From: Bacillus sp. NP157 | Lineage (GTDB): Bacteria; Pseudomonadota; Gammaproteobacteria; Xanthomonadales; Rhodanobacteraceae | Assembly (NCBI GenBank): GCA_018889975.1 | Contig: CP076546.1 | Coordinates: forward strand, 2,356,001-2,420,000 | Direction of reading: 5' to 3' | Length of the DNA: 64,000 nucleotides | Part shown: piece by piece, positions 47,791-57,812 of the stretch | How positions within the stretch are numbered: the first letter of the stretch is position 1 | Layout of the letters: every line of letters begins with the position of its first letter | Notes under the pieces: generated by a model | Told to the model about the DNA's origin: nothing | Seen by the model: only the letters and a program-made list of their open reading frames with translations | Database searches by the model: none | Translations under genes and position numbers: made by a program

Positions 47791-50415
47791 CTAGTTCCGC
47801 ACTCGGTTTTGCAACAGGTCAAGGGCAGCGTCCAGCTGCACCACGGCCCCTACAATGGTCCTAACTGTGGCGCGGTCGAACTCGCCGCCGCGCTGGGCGT
47901 CGTGGACACCGGCGTTAAGGTAGCCCCATTCAATCGAAGCGCCATTGACCCCTAACAGCGTCGCTAGAGCTGCCCGGGCCTCGTCGAGTCCAGGACGATC
48001 CGCCAACCCGCGAAGCGCACTGCTGAGCTTGGCGCACTTATTGTTCAGTTCGAACGGCGCGCCCGGCCCCGAGATTTTCAGGTCAATGCGGCCGTCACCG
48101 TGCCGTCCCAGCCACTTCCATAGCCGATCGGTCAGACTTTCCAGGGCGGGTCGACTCTGCTTGAGGGCATCGCGCTTGTCGTCTTGCCCGATGGCCTGCT
48201 CGGCCAAGAGCACATAGTTTTTTGTCGGCGGGTCCGTGTCCACCCTCAACTCATGCTCGCCCAAGTGAGGAAGGAACTTGATCACTCGGACTTCGTCTCT
48301 AACTCGCTGCGCGCCCAACTCCTGCTGGATGCGCAGTAAGAACTCCTCTCCATGAGAGGTCAGAATGACTTGCTTCCCGTCGAGTGCGCCGTCTTCAAAC
48401 AGCGTTCGCCAAATGCCATTGCGGTGATCGTCGTCGATGGCGTTGACCGCGTCGTCGAAGATCACCACCGGACATCCCTGCTCCATGTTTTTAGCCAAAA
48501 GAATCGCTAAGCCCAGGCACCGGATGTGTCCCTCGCTCAGAATCTGTAAGGCGTCGTAACGTAGGCCAGGCTCGCCGACAAACTCCAGTTCAATCTTTTC
48601 GTTTTCGGCAACGGGCAGCCACAACTCGCTCAGCAGGTCCCCCGGCGGGTCGTCGCGATTGAACCCGTTATAGAAGTCGCGCACTCGGCGTCCGAGCCCC
48701 TGCAATAACTGACCCGGTAGCTGAGCCATAAAGGCTTTCAGTTGAACGAGGAACGGGTCGTAGGCGGCTTTGATGCGCTGGTGGAACGTGACTTCCGCCA
48801 CCTCTGCGGCAGCCTCCGCAATCAGCTCGCGATTCTCATCCTCGAAAGCATCGATCAACGCTTTGGCGTCGTTGAACCAACGAAGGCCCTCGTTACGCAG
48901 CGTGACAAGGGCCGCAATTTCCCGCTCAAGCTCCTCGAGCGTGTCGCGCTCCGTCAACAGCCCGGGACGTTCACCGGCTGCCTGTTGTGCCTGCGCGTCC
49001 GCACGTTCGATGCCGGACGCCCAGTCCAACAATGCACACCACGCGGTGCGCGCGTCGTTCAACCACGGCCCCAGCCAGGTCCCCTCGGGGCGTTCAGGCA
49101 GCTGGGGAAGGGCCGCCACCTGCTCTGGCTGGGCCGCCTGAAGCACCCGCCGCATCAGGCCGTGCAGTGATCGATGCTCCTCGGCAACCAGCTCACGTTG
49201 CTCCGCCTCCTGCAGCTGCAAATCGGCCAGCTCGCCAAGCTGCGCCAAACCCGCGCGCGCGCGCTCGTAAGGGTCGTGCGCCACCTTATCAATAGCGGTG
49301 CCGCACGCCGGGCAGGAGGTTTGATTAGCGGCGGCTAGATCACGCACGGCTTCATAGAGCTGCCGGTAGGACACGTCGCTGGTCCGAGCCTGGAGCTGCT
49401 GCGAAAGTAGCTTCAGCGACTCTTCCGCCGCTAAGGCGCTCACCAGCCGCGCCTCGCATTGAGCGCGCGTGATGCCGAGCAACGCGTTAGGAGGCGTGTC
49501 GATCGCGGCTCGGACAATCGATAGGCGCCCGGGTAGCGGATCGGCGCCCATCAGCCAAGCACATGCTTCGTCGTAGGTGGCACCTGCCTGGATCCGCGGG
49601 GCTAACGCCGCCTCCTGCTCTTGCCATCCCGCTAGTGCGGCATCGTAATCCCGAACGATCTGCTCCGCCGCGGCCAGTGCAACACGTCGGGCCTGCAAAG
49701 CCAGGTTTTTCCGGCCCTGAAGATTAAGGTTTTCATCGAGATCAGGATTGAACCCGCGGACGAAGTCGTTGAACTGATCCACGCCGAACAGGGTAGCGAT
49801 CAATTGCCGCTGGTCCCCAGGGGTCCGAGCCGCGATTCGCGCAAAGCCCTCGATTCGATTCTTTTCAATGAAGCAAAATCGAAAAGCTTCCTCGCTTGCT
49901 TCGACCTCGACCGATTGCCCCTGATCGTCATGAGCAACGAGGGCGGGAGGAACGTGACGACGTAACCGCGCGTTATGGCAGTAGGTGCGCTGGTCGATGC
50001 GCTTGCTGTCCGCTTCATTGATATTGCCCAATAGGGCCCATTCCATGGCCTCGCACAGGCTGCTCTTACCGGTGCCGTTGGCCCCGTAGACCAAAGTGAT
50101 GGGACGCGAGAGATCGAACGTCCCTGGACTCATGAACCCACGAAACGGCCCAACCTTAAGCTCGTGGAGCCGACGGAAAGCTAGGGCTTCCGCAGCCGCC
50201 TCGCCCAGCTCGGGCAAGTCGACCGGCTCCGCGTCCAGCTCTTGCACAAGTAGAGGAGCCAACCGCGCTGATCGAGCGCGACGAGCCGTTCCGAGCCGCG
50301 CTAATGTCGCGAGATGACGCCCGACAATGCGGGCGACCCGCCGGACGTCGCCCGGCACCGCCGGCTCCGCCAGCGACGCCATAAACCCGTGATATTCCGA
50401 TCGAACCGTCCCCAT
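47791..50415 (-). CDS. SMC/RecF/Rad50-like ATPase with zinc-hook motif
   Basis: 874 residues. A leader of about 80 residues precedes the P-loop: VYGANGTGKSSL near 109-120. A coiled-coil region (about 230-560) contains a CPAC motif near 366, the position of a Rad50-type zinc hook. The C-terminal ATPase lobe has LSEGHIRCLGLAILL near 625 (ABC signature), VVIFDDAVNAIDDDHR near 647 (Walker B) and ILTSHGEEFL. AGGA lies 7 nt before the ATG. Proteins of this build drive several defence systems (for example RloC-like and overcoming-lysogenisation-type ATPases). No nuclease motif is seen in the C-terminus. Its effector may be the next gene. Confidence 0.72.
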   Translation of the reverse strand: MGTVRSEYHGFMASLAEPAVPGDVRRVARIVGRHLATLARLGTARRARSARLAPLLVQELDAEPVDLPELGEAAAEALAFRRLHELKVGPFRGFMSPGTFDLSRPITLVYGANGTGKSSLCEAMEWALLGNINEADSKRIDQRTYCHNARLRRHVPPALVAHDDQGQSVEVEASEEAFRFCFIEKNRIEGFARIAARTPGDQRQLIATLFGVDQFNDFVRGFNPDLDENLNLQGRKNLALQARRVALAAAEQIVRDYDAALAGWQEQEAALAPRIQAGATYDEACAWLMGADPLPGRLSIVRAAIDTPPNALLGITRAQCEARLVSALAAEESLKLLSQQLQARTSDVSYRQLYEAVRDLAAANQTSCPACGTAIDKVAHDPYERARAGLAQLGELADLQLQEAEQRELVAEEHRSLHGLMRRVLQAAQPEQVAALPQLPERPEGTWLGPWLNDARTAWCALLDWASGIERADAQAQQAAGERPGLLTERDTLEELEREIAALVTLRNEGLRWFNDAKALIDAFEDENRELIAEAAAEVAEVTFHQRIKAAYDPFLVQLKAFMAQLPGQLLQGLGRRVRDFYNGFNRDDPPGDLLSELWLPVAENEKIELEFVGEPGLRYDALQILSEGHIRCLGLAILLAKNMEQGCPVVIFDDAVNAIDDDHRNGIWRTLFEDGALDGKQVILTSHGEEFLLRIQQELGAQRVRDEVRVIKFLPHLGEHELRVDTDPPTKNYVLLAEQAIGQDDKRDALKQSRPALESLTDRLWKWLGRHGDGRIDLKISGPGAPFELNNKCAKLSSALRGLADRPGLDEARAALATLLGVNGASIEWGYLNAGVHDAQRGGEFDRATVRTIVGAVVQLDAALDLLQNRVRN

Positions 50416-50583
50416 GGATCCGTCCTAGGCGTCATCCAGCGATGCCTTACTCTAACGTCTTCTCGGGCACCGCGTCCCGCTCTGGCGTCTGGAGCGCAAC
50501 CAGGATCGATCCTCGGATCGAGGGAGTGGCACGGACCCGAATCTGCCCGTATGGTGGTCCCAACTTCCGCTGGCCCCGCCCCA

Positions 50584-51213
50584 ATGATTGACCTCCTCCA
50601 GCATTCCGACGCGTTTCATGAGCGGCTCGATGGCCTACTGGGCTCCGCCCCTCCCCTTCAAACAAACCTTCCGCGGCACCTTGCCGCCGCGGCCAGCGCG
50701 GTATTGTCGCTCGAGCACGCGTCTGCGGCCCGGCAGTGCTTCGCGAATGACCTTCCGCAGTCGGCCACAGCGCTGCTCCGGCTCCAATTCGAAGCCATCG
50801 TTCGCGGGGCCTGGGCGTTGCATGCTGCGGCAGACGATGCCATAACGCTTCTGGACGGACCACTGAACGAAGAGAGCGACGAGCGAGCCCGAAAATTGCC
50901 CGGAGCAACGGTGATGCTGAAGGCCCTTGCCGAAAAGGCGCCGGTGGGATTGGTTGAACCGCTCCGTCAGTTCCACTCGGTCGCCTGGCACGGTTTGAAC
51001 TCTTACGTGCATGCCGGGATCCACCCATTGCAACGCCGAGCGAGGGGCTATCCCGCCGAACTAGCGGCGCAGCAAGTGCGTAGCAGTAACGGGCTCCTGC
51101 ACCTCGCCTACCGGCTCTTGGCCTCACTCACAGGCAGCGCCACTGCAATGCATCACGTCACACACGCATGGCATGAATTCGACGCATGCTTGCCCATAAC
51201 GCCCGCCCGATAA
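50584..51213 (+). CDS. Hypothetical helical protein of the defence cluster
   Basis: 209 residues (start uncertain; ATG 50551 is also in frame). Helical. LRLQFEAIVRGAWALHAA (about 65-82) and LNSYVHAGIHPLQRRARGYP (about 140-160) follow the pattern of DUF5677/DUF6988-like proteins often found on mobile elements. The invariant-looking YVHAGIH could be a HEPN-like active site, but the Arg partner is not clear. Neighbour of a nuclease-like gene 21 nt downstream. Confidence 0.5.
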   Translation: MIDLLQHSDAFHERLDGLLGSAPPLQTNLPRHLAAAASAVLSLEHASAARQCFANDLPQSATALLRLQFEAIVRGAWALHAAADDAITLLDGPLNEESDERARKLPGATVMLKALAEKAPVGLVEPLRQFHSVAWHGLNSYVHAGIHPLQRRARGYPAELAAQQVRSSNGLLHLAYRLLASLTGSATAMHHVTHAWHEFDACLPITPAR

Positions 51214-51234
51214 GCACATGACAACCGACCGCAT

Positions 51235-51939
51235 ATGACCGATGCCACTGCCATCGACCGATTTCGGGATCGCATCGATACCGAGCTGCTCCCGACGTTC
51301 TGCAACGACGCTGCGCGTCGATTCGACACCGCAGGCTTCGCTCGCTCATCGATCACGATCGCAGAGTTCGACGCCAAGCATTTCCTGAGCGCCATAGATG
51401 CCGGCCTGGTGTTGGACATTGGCGGCGGTCGTTACCGAGCACCGCGTAGTGAAGCGAACGAGCAATTGTTCTGGGAAGGCACAAGAGCCACTACCCCTCG
51501 CCCGCTTACACTCTGGCTGGAACCCGTGATTACGATCGGCGCCGTCGCTCGCCTGCAATTCAATTATGGATGGCCCGCTGAAGACCTGGGCATGCAATCA
51601 AAAGGGTATGCATTCGACCTGATGGCCTACGATGGCGACCAGGTTGTCATCGCTGGGGAGGTCAAGAAGAGCAAACGAGAAATTGACCAACTGCTGGCAC
51701 ACTTTGAGGATTTCAGCCGGTCGAGCCCTGATCCGAAGCTATCAACGAAGGACAAGCGGTTCAACTCGGCTCAAAAATGGCGGGCCCTGCTCGCTAATCA
51801 GATCCCCATCTTCTGGGCAATAGGGCCCGACGATTACACGCACCCACTACGCATGGAGTATGGCGCTGATGGGTCAGCGCGCTTCCGTGCCTCGAGCAAT
51901 GAAGCGCTCCTGCACAAGTCATGCAGCCCACTAGTCTAA
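51235..51939 (+). CDS. PD-(D/E)XK nuclease-like protein
   Basis: 234 residues. The core GYAFDLMAYDGDQVVIAGEVKKSKRE (about 124-149) has the Asp and E-x-K of a PD-(D/E)XK nuclease. An N-terminal helical region and a beta-rich middle (RPLTLWLEPVITIGAVARL) precede it. The gene overlaps the stop of the convergent HNH-like gene by 4 nt. It could be the nuclease partner of the preceding helical gene. Confidence 0.58.
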   Translation: MTDATAIDRFRDRIDTELLPTFCNDAARRFDTAGFARSSITIAEFDAKHFLSAIDAGLVLDIGGGRYRAPRSEANEQLFWEGTRATTPRPLTLWLEPVITIGAVARLQFNYGWPAEDLGMQSKGYAFDLMAYDGDQVVIAGEVKKSKREIDQLLAHFEDFSRSSPDPKLSTKDKRFNSAQKWRALLANQIPIFWAIGPDDYTHPLRMEYGADGSARFRASSNEALLHKSCSPLV

Positions 51940-52625
51940 ATTTCCTGGAAATCCCACGCGACCCGGGGCTTCGGTAAACCTAGATTCCCGGCCTGAGAAA
52001 TCACGCGAAGTTGCGCGTGCTCTCGATGATATGCCGCCCAACGGGAAGCTACGTCAGGATCTTCAAAAAATGCGATCGTCCCACCGTGGGATCCAACTCG
52101 GACCACGCTTGGATCAATCCCATTGATCTCAGTGAAATCGCGTAGGAGTTGATCGAAGGTCAGCGGAGCGACGTGATCAACGTGCGCGTTGATCGCCGTC
52201 AAAGGCATACCTGTCACCGGACAAGCCGCCGTGAGCGGCACCTCACGATCACGAAACTCGAAGATTTGAGGTTGAATCGTCTGCCGAGCGGCAGCCTTGT
52301 AGTCCGTAAGCCATTGAGGCCGCCGCTTCGTGTTCCGATTGCTGGGCAAACACTTAATTGCGTGCGGAAAGGAGATATCGACGATCCGCCCATCTGTGCA
52401 CACAAGATTAAAGCAGGGCGTGCCGTGCGGCGTTTTATAGACACGCACACCTTCGACGCCCCCGCGTGACTTCTCGGCCCATTCATCGTGGTGTTGAAAC
52501 AGGCCCAACAGGAACACTGCGTCGTCATCTGCAACGCCGAACGAGCTAGCGTGCAGAATTTTCTGGCACCGCGTCGTTATTTCTGCCTTAGTTGCAAACA
52601 CTTCTTCGCCAATTTCGTAAGCCAT
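51936..52625 (-). CDS. DUF3223-like protein with HNH-type motif
   Basis: 229 residues. The N-terminal half (VFATKAEITTRCQKIL, DDDAVFLLGLFQHHDEW) resembles the DCL/DUF3223 fold. A CPVTGMPLTAINAHVDHVAPLTF segment (about 135-157) supplies a C...HVDH pattern like an HNH nuclease. Such combinations occur in restriction-like proteins. Convergent with the nuclease-like gene. Confidence 0.6.
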   Translation of the reverse strand: MAYEIGEEVFATKAEITTRCQKILHASSFGVADDDAVFLLGLFQHHDEWAEKSRGGVEGVRVYKTPHGTPCFNLVCTDGRIVDISFPHAIKCLPSNRNTKRRPQWLTDYKAAARQTIQPQIFEFRDREVPLTAACPVTGMPLTAINAHVDHVAPLTFDQLLRDFTEINGIDPSVVRVGSHGGTIAFFEDPDVASRWAAYHREHAQLRVISQAGNLGLPKPRVAWDFQEI

Positions 52626-52702
52626 GCTGGTCCCCGGGATCGCTTCTAATTTATCCGACAGCGGCTCGCGCGAAGATCTGAGCCCTCAGCCTTATAATCT
52701 GT

Positions 52703-53206
52703 TTACAGGTTATCGAAGGTTCGTCGAAGTGCTTCGGCCGCCACAAATGACCGAGTGTGGTCGTCCGCCACGTCGGCGATAGTCCGCAATGCGTCAGCGT
52801 AAGCGCGGCCCCACCCTGCCCGCTGCTCCACGTCACCCCATTGCTCATCCAGCGCCTCGAGCAGGGGCAGCACGTCAATGTCAGCCGCGCCATCCAAGGC
52901 CCTCACATCCACCGTAAGCACGTGGCCCATCAAACGTCCACCTTCGTCGAGCACCCAGACTTGCGGTTGAAGGATGTGCAGCAATGTATCGAGACGGAAC
53001 GCGCGGCCAACAATGATGATCCGATCAAGGGCGTCCATCGCCATCTGATGCCGGTGTGCGCTTGCTCGTGCGTTCAATGCATCAAGCATTTCAGCATCTC
53101 GAACCGCAATCTCGGCACGGCGACGGGCGAGGGCTTCTTTCGCCTCGGCCTTGGTGCGCTTGGCTTCAAGCGTCGCCACTACGTCTGCTCCGATACTTAG
53201 GCACAT
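52703..53206 (-). CDS. Hypothetical protein overlapping the integrase 3' end
   Basis: 167 residues; coiled-coil N-terminus (LEAKRTKAEAKEALARRRAEIAVRDAEM), then a mixed fold. Its start overlaps the integrase stop by 41 nt in another frame, showing co-transcription from the integrase. Unrecognised; possibly an integration accessory factor. Confidence 0.5.
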   Translation of the reverse strand: MCLSIGADVVATLEAKRTKAEAKEALARRRAEIAVRDAEMLDALNARASAHRHQMAMDALDRIIIVGRAFRLDTLLHILQPQVWVLDEGGRLMGHVLTVDVRALDGAADIDVLPLLEALDEQWGDVEQRAGWGRAYADALRTIADVADDHTRSFVAAEALRRTFDNL

Positions 53207-55043
53207 TCAACGGAGGGTCATCCCGTTCGTCCATTCGGGGTCGGGCAACATCGCCCGCGTCCCGGAGCATATTCCAAGCACGTGGACTTGTGGCGATCAA
53301 TGCCTCCTCTACCTTCGCCATGGCTGCGCACAGGTCCGGCCATTCCGCTTCTGTGTAGCGTTTGCTGACCTCCTCCATGGCTTTGTCGTTGCCTTCAGTG
53401 CCATGGTGCCGCAGGAGCTGACTCACGAGATGGCCCGACAGGATCTTCGCAGCGAACCGGCCCATCGTGCGTCGGAAGTCATGCATCGTCAGACCAATCT
53501 CCGCAAGCCCAGCATCGTCCTTGATGGTCGCAAGAATGGACTTGCTATCTAAATAATGGCCCTCGACCGCCTTAGGGTTGCGAGCCGGGAACACCCAGCG
53601 TCGCGTTTGCTCGAGGCGCCACTCGGCCCGCTGAACGACGGCGTCGGCTTTTGCTCGTTGGATGATGTCGCGTGTCCGACCGTGAACGGTCTTCGCATCA
53701 GCGCGGGCCTTATCGATGGTGCGCGCCAAGGCCGCCTCTGCTTGCTTGCGCGCGTCCACACGCCATCGAAGAACCCGCTCGGCAAAGTAAGCCACTGGCA
53801 GCAATTGGGCGTCGCCCGACTTGGTATCGTGCAGGAACACCTGAGAACCACGAAGCCCAGTCGTGCGATTCTTGGCGTCTGGGCTAGGCGCAAGCCAAAC
53901 CCATGACACCAAACCTCGCAGCTCTTCGGGCGAGCAGCTCGTATACCAGCACAGCCGCGCCGACTCGCTGCGCCGCGTGCCCCAGAGCAGCGTCAAGAGA
54001 ATGTAGTCAATTGCCGTAGCATTCTGACCCTGCTGCATATCCCTGCGTTCAAGCAATGACTTCAGCACGGTCGGCAGCGATTGTTGTCCTGTCTCGGAGT
54101 CATCGAGTCCCAGGGGATTTCGGACACGAGCTGCTTCGTAGTGCTTCCGCAAGTCACGCGTTTTCCGGAAGAACCCGTCATCCACCAATATGGAAAAGGG
54201 GTTGTGGAGGAGCACCGGACGCCTCAATGCAACGTCCGCGACCTTGCGCTCGTGAGCGATCGCGCGCTCAACCGCACGGGAAGCGTCACCCATCGTATGT
54301 TCCGCTGCCGCCAATCCTGCGGCAAACGCCAGTTCGACGTCCTTCCCCGTCAGTTTGAGTTTGGACACCAACTCCGACTTATTGAGCCGCCACCATTCCC
54401 CTTCCGATGTGAGCTTAGTTTTGACGTCAGCGGGCACGCGATTGGATCGCAACATGGCCGAGTGCCGGAGCTTATACCAGGCTCGTTTGGCTACGTCGTC
54501 GGTGACCTCGGTTATAGGGGTGTCCGCCAGGCCGACCTCCGGACGTGCGAGGCGCGCCAATGAGTCGGTAGCACCATCGACGCCGGCCTGTTTGACCAAC
54601 CCCCGACTCTTTTGATCTTCAAGAAACGCGATGTAAGCACTTAGCGCCGTGCCTACGGTCATGCTTCGCGCCGCTTTCGCTGCCAGGTTCTCGCGGTCGG
54701 CTTGGCGAGGGTCTTCTCCCATGTCGTGAACATAGGAACGATGGCCCGCCGCCACGTTGTAGGCTTTCTCGACTGGCCGATCATGCACAGATCCCAGCGA
54801 CAGCCGCACGGCCTTCTTCCCAATGCGCATGCGCAACTCATAAAACGCGCCGCGTGGTCCAACGTAGTAGCCGAAGCCGCGTGGCGCGCCCTGCGCCCCA
54901 TCCGGGAACCGATAAGGCTTTCGGCCAGGATTCGGCTCGAGGAAGGTCTTACCCTGGGCATCCACGGCGGGCCGCTGATCGACGGTCAACGCACGCAACA
55001 TCGACTGTGACAGGCGATACTTCACGTCGTTTGATTTAGGCAC
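53166..55043 (-). CDS. int: Tyrosine-type site-specific integrase
   Basis: 625 residues from the GTG at 55043, chosen because AAGGA lies 6 nt before it; a TTG at 55067 is less likely. The C-terminal catalytic domain has TRRSESARLCWY with the first Arg near 352, HDFRR near 519, LLRHHG, and the Tyr in RYTEAEW near 560, so the R-H-R-H-Y set is complete. It is longer than lambda-type integrases and has a large N-terminal region for arm binding. It lies at the mutS-proximal end and reads into the element, the usual orientation beside an att site. Confidence 0.9.
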   Translation of the reverse strand: MPKSNDVKYRLSQSMLRALTVDQRPAVDAQGKTFLEPNPGRKPYRFPDGAQGAPRGFGYYVGPRGAFYELRMRIGKKAVRLSLGSVHDRPVEKAYNVAAGHRSYVHDMGEDPRQADRENLAAKAARSMTVGTALSAYIAFLEDQKSRGLVKQAGVDGATDSLARLARPEVGLADTPITEVTDDVAKRAWYKLRHSAMLRSNRVPADVKTKLTSEGEWWRLNKSELVSKLKLTGKDVELAFAAGLAAAEHTMGDASRAVERAIAHERKVADVALRRPVLLHNPFSILVDDGFFRKTRDLRKHYEAARVRNPLGLDDSETGQQSLPTVLKSLLERRDMQQGQNATAIDYILLTLLWGTRRSESARLCWYTSCSPEELRGLVSWVWLAPSPDAKNRTTGLRGSQVFLHDTKSGDAQLLPVAYFAERVLRWRVDARKQAEAALARTIDKARADAKTVHGRTRDIIQRAKADAVVQRAEWRLEQTRRWVFPARNPKAVEGHYLDSKSILATIKDDAGLAEIGLTMHDFRRTMGRFAAKILSGHLVSQLLRHHGTEGNDKAMEEVSKRYTEAEWPDLCAAMAKVEEALIATSPRAWNMLRDAGDVARPRMDERDDPPLNVPKYRSRRSGDA

Positions 55044-55052
55044 AGTAAGTCC

Positions 55053-55145
55053 TTGTGTCCATGACAACGACAGTTTCGCACGGCGACGCTCTTTATGGAC
55101 ACACGCTAGCGGCGGTATCCTGTCCTATGGACGCAATGTGGACAC
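55053..55145. repeat. TATGGACACA repeats at the element end
   Basis: Four related 10-mers: TTGTGTCCAT (inverted, 55053-55062), TATGGACACA (55094-55103), TATGGACGCA (55126-55135) and ATGTGGACAC (55136-55145). They lie between the integrase start and mutS, where arm-type binding sites of an integrase or excisionase are expected. Confidence 0.6.
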
Positions 55146-55214
55146 TATCGTGGGCCAAATGTGAGAGATGAAGGCAACGATCGAGTCGATCGCACCATCA
55201 AGGTTAAATCATAA

Positions 55215-57812
55215 GTGACTGATTTTAATACTATCGAACCTAAGACCGCTGTGCTGGATGGGCACACTCCTTTTATGCGCCAGTACCTGGCGGCGAAGGC
55301 GGAACACCCGGACATCCTGTTGTTTTTCCGGATGGGTGACTTCTACGAGCTGTTCTACGACGACGCCCGCAAGGCGGCCCGCCTGCTGGACATCACGCTG
55401 ACCCAGCGTGGCCAGTCGGCCGGTGCGCCGATCCCGATGGCCGGCGTGCCTTACCACGCGGTGGAAGGCTACCTCGCGCGGCTGGTGAAGTTGGGCGAAT
55501 CGGTCGCCCTGTGCGAACAGATCGGCGATCCGGCGTTGTCGAAGGGCCCCGTCAAGCGCGAAGTCGTGCGCATCGTCACCCCCGGCACGGTCACCGATGC
55601 GGCGCTGATGGAAGAGCGCCGCGATAACCTGCTGCTGTCGATCGCCGCCGGGCCGAAGGGCTACGGCATGGCCTGGGTGGATCTCTCCACCGGCCGCTTC
55701 CTGCTGACCGAAACCGCGACGCCGGAAGGCCTCGCCGCCGAGCTCGCCCGGCTGCAGCCGGCGGAGACCCTGGTCAGCGAAGACGTGGCATGGCCGAAGC
55801 TGGTCAGCGCCCTGCCCGGCCTGCGCAAGCGCCAGCCCTGGCACTTCGACGGCGACGCGGCCACGCGCGAACTGTGCCGCTTCTTCAAGACCCGCGACCT
55901 GCTCGGCTTCGGTGTCGAAGGCTTGCCGCTAGCCGTCGCCGCGGCGGGCTGCCTGCTCGGCTACGTCGAGGAGACGCAGAAGAGCGCGCTACCGCACCTC
56001 ACCGGCATGGCCGTGGAGAACGCCAGCGAAACCATCGCCATGGACGCCGCCACGCGGCGCAACCTGGAGATCGACACGCACCAGAGCGGCAAGGTCGACA
56101 ACACCCTGCTCGGCGTCCTCGACGAAAGCGTGACGCCGATGGGCGCGCGCCTGCTCCGACGCTGGCTCAACCGTCCGCTGCGCGACCGCCATGTGCTGCG
56201 TGGACGCCACCAGGCGATCGGCGCGCTGATCGACACGCGTCGGCACGCCAGCCTGCGCGAGCGCCTGCGCGGCGTCGGCGACCTTGAACGCATCCTCGCG
56301 CGCGTCGCCCTGCGCTCGGCCCGTCCGCGCGACCTGTCCACCCTGCGCGATGGCCTCGCCGCCGCGCCGCAGCTGCGCCAGGAAATCCAAGGCGTCGACA
56401 GCCCGCTGCTGCACGACCTGGTGCGGCGCATCGGCGACCACGCCGACACCGCCGCCCTGCTCGCCCGCGCGGTGATCGAACAGCCTCCCGTGCTGCTGCG
56501 CGACGGAGGAGTGCTCGCCGACGGCTACGACGACGACCTGGATGAACTGCGCCGGCTTTCCACCAACGCCGACCAGTTCCTCGTCGACATGGAAGAACGC
56601 GAGAAGGCCGCCAGCGGCATCCCGACGCTGAAGGTCGGCTACAACCGCGTGCACGGCTACTACATCGAGATCACCAAGGCGCACGCCGAGAAGGCGCCCA
56701 CGCACTACACGCGCCGGCAGACGACGAAGAACGCCGAGCGCTACATCACCGAAGAACTCAAGCAGTTCGAAGACAAGGTGCTCTCCGCGAAAGAACGTTC
56801 GCTGATGCGCGAGCGCGCGTTGTACGAACTGCTGCTCGACAAACTCACCGAACAACTGCCGTCGCTGAAGATCGCCGCCTCGGCGATGGCCGAGCTCGAC
56901 GTGCTGGCCAACCTTGCCGAGCGCGCGGAGACCCTCGACTGGGCGGCCCCCGTCCTCACCGACGTGCCGGGCATCCACATCGTGCGTGGCCGCCATCCGG
57001 TGGTGGAGAAGGTCCGCGACGAGCCGTTCGAGCCGAACGACCTGTGCCTCGAGCGGGTCCGCCGCATGCTGGTGATCACCGGCCCGAACATGGGCGGTAA
57101 ATCCACCTACATGCGGCAGAACGCGCTGATCGTGCTGCTCGCCCACGTGGGCAGCTACGTACCGGCGTCGGCCGCCACCATCGGTCCGATCGATCGCATC
57201 TTCACTCGCATCGGTGCCGGCGACGATCTCTCGCGCGGCCAGTCCACCTTCATGGTGGAGATGAGCGAGACCGCCAACATCCTGCACAACGCGACCGACT
57301 GCAGCCTGGTGCTGATGGACGAAGTCGGGCGCGGCACCAGCACCTATGACGGCCTGTCGCTCGCCCGTGCCGCCGCAGTGCACCTGGCCGCGACCAGCTG
57401 CGCGTTCACCCTGTTCGCCACGCATTACTTCGAGCTGACCGAACTGGCCGCCGAATACCGCACGATCGCCAACGTGCACCTGGACGCGGTGGAATACGGT
57501 GACCAGCTGGTCTTCATGCACACGGTGAAGGACGGCCCGGCCAACCGCAGCTTCGGCCTGCAGGTCGCCGCGCTGGCCGGCCTGCCCAAGACCGTGATCG
57601 CCGATGCACGGCGCTACCTGATGGCGCTGGAGCAAGGGCATGAGGTCACCGCGGCCGTCGCCGCGCCGGCCACGCCCGCGCCGCAGATGGGGCTGTTCGC
57701 GCCGCCGCTGCCATCGCCGGTGGAGGAGACGGTGCGGGCGATGGACCCAGACGATTTCAGCCCGCGCGAGGCGCTGGAGCAGCTGTATAAGTTGAAGAAG
57801 ATGTTGCGTTAA
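55215..57812 (+). CDS. mutS: DNA mismatch repair protein MutS
   Basis: 865 residues, the normal length. The mismatch-recognition domain has [16 protein letters not shown] with the Phe-x-Glu that contacts mismatches, and [10 protein letters not shown] is in the lever region. The ATPase has [14 protein letters not shown] (P-loop), [18 protein letters not shown] (Walker B) and THYFELT. Role: finds mismatches and starts MutL-dependent repair. The start is GTG with a weak site (AAGG). The first ~22 codons are rich in T/A-ending codons (ACT, GAT, TTT, AAT, CCT), while the rest is strongly G/C-ending. This suggests that the 5' end, and so the promoter, came with the neighbouring element. Confidence 0.96.
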   Translation: MTDFNTIEPKTAVLDGHTPFMRQYLAAKAEHPDILLFFRMGDFYELFYDDARKAARLLDITLTQRGQSAGAPIPMAGVPYHAVEGYLARLVKLGESVALCEQIGDPALSKGPVKREVVRIVTPGTVTDAALMEERRDNLLLSIAAGPKGYGMAWVDLSTGRFLLTETATPEGLAAELARLQPAETLVSEDVAWPKLVSALPGLRKRQPWHFDGDAATRELCRFFKTRDLLGFGVEGLPLAVAAAGCLLGYVEETQKSALPHLTGMAVENASETIAMDAATRRNLEIDTHQSGKVDNTLLGVLDESVTPMGARLLRRWLNRPLRDRHVLRGRHQAIGALIDTRRHASLRERLRGVGDLERILARVALRSARPRDLSTLRDGLAAAPQLRQEIQGVDSPLLHDLVRRIGDHADTAALLARAVIEQPPVLLRDGGVLADGYDDDLDELRRLSTNADQFLVDMEEREKAASGIPTLKVGYNRVHGYYIEITKAHAEKAPTHYTRRQTTKNAERYITEELKQFEDKVLSAKERSLMRERALYELLLDKLTEQLPSLKIAASAMAELDVLANLAERAETLDWAAPVLTDVPGIHIVRGRHPVVEKVRDEPFEPNDLCLERVRRMLVITGPNMGGKSTYMRQNALIVLLAHVGSYVPASAATIGPIDRIFTRIGAGDDLSRGQSTFMVEMSETANILHNATDCSLVLMDEVGRGTSTYDGLSLARAAAVHLAATSCAFTLFATHYFELTELAAEYRTIANVHLDAVEYGDQLVFMHTVKDGPANRSFGLQVAALAGLPKTVIADARRYLMALEQGHEVTAAVAAPATPAPQMGLFAPPLPSPVEETVRAMDPDDFSPREALEQLYKLKKMLR

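Noticed and set aside
1-55214. VirB/Tra mating-pair-formation genes (VirB4, VirB8-10, VirB11)
   Set aside because: I looked for a VirB4-type ATPase and VirB11-like motifs in all large proteins and found none. The two ATPases found are coupling-protein-like, so a complete secretion channel cannot be claimed from this window.
55043-55214. A tRNA gene as the integration target
   Set aside because: No cloverleaf or tRNA-like sequence is visible between the integrase and mutS; the target appears to be the mutS 5' end or its upstream region.
55989-57641. Long open frame antisense to mutS
   Set aside because: MutS is a certain gene here. High-GC sequence keeps antisense frames open, and the antisense product has no motif and biased composition.
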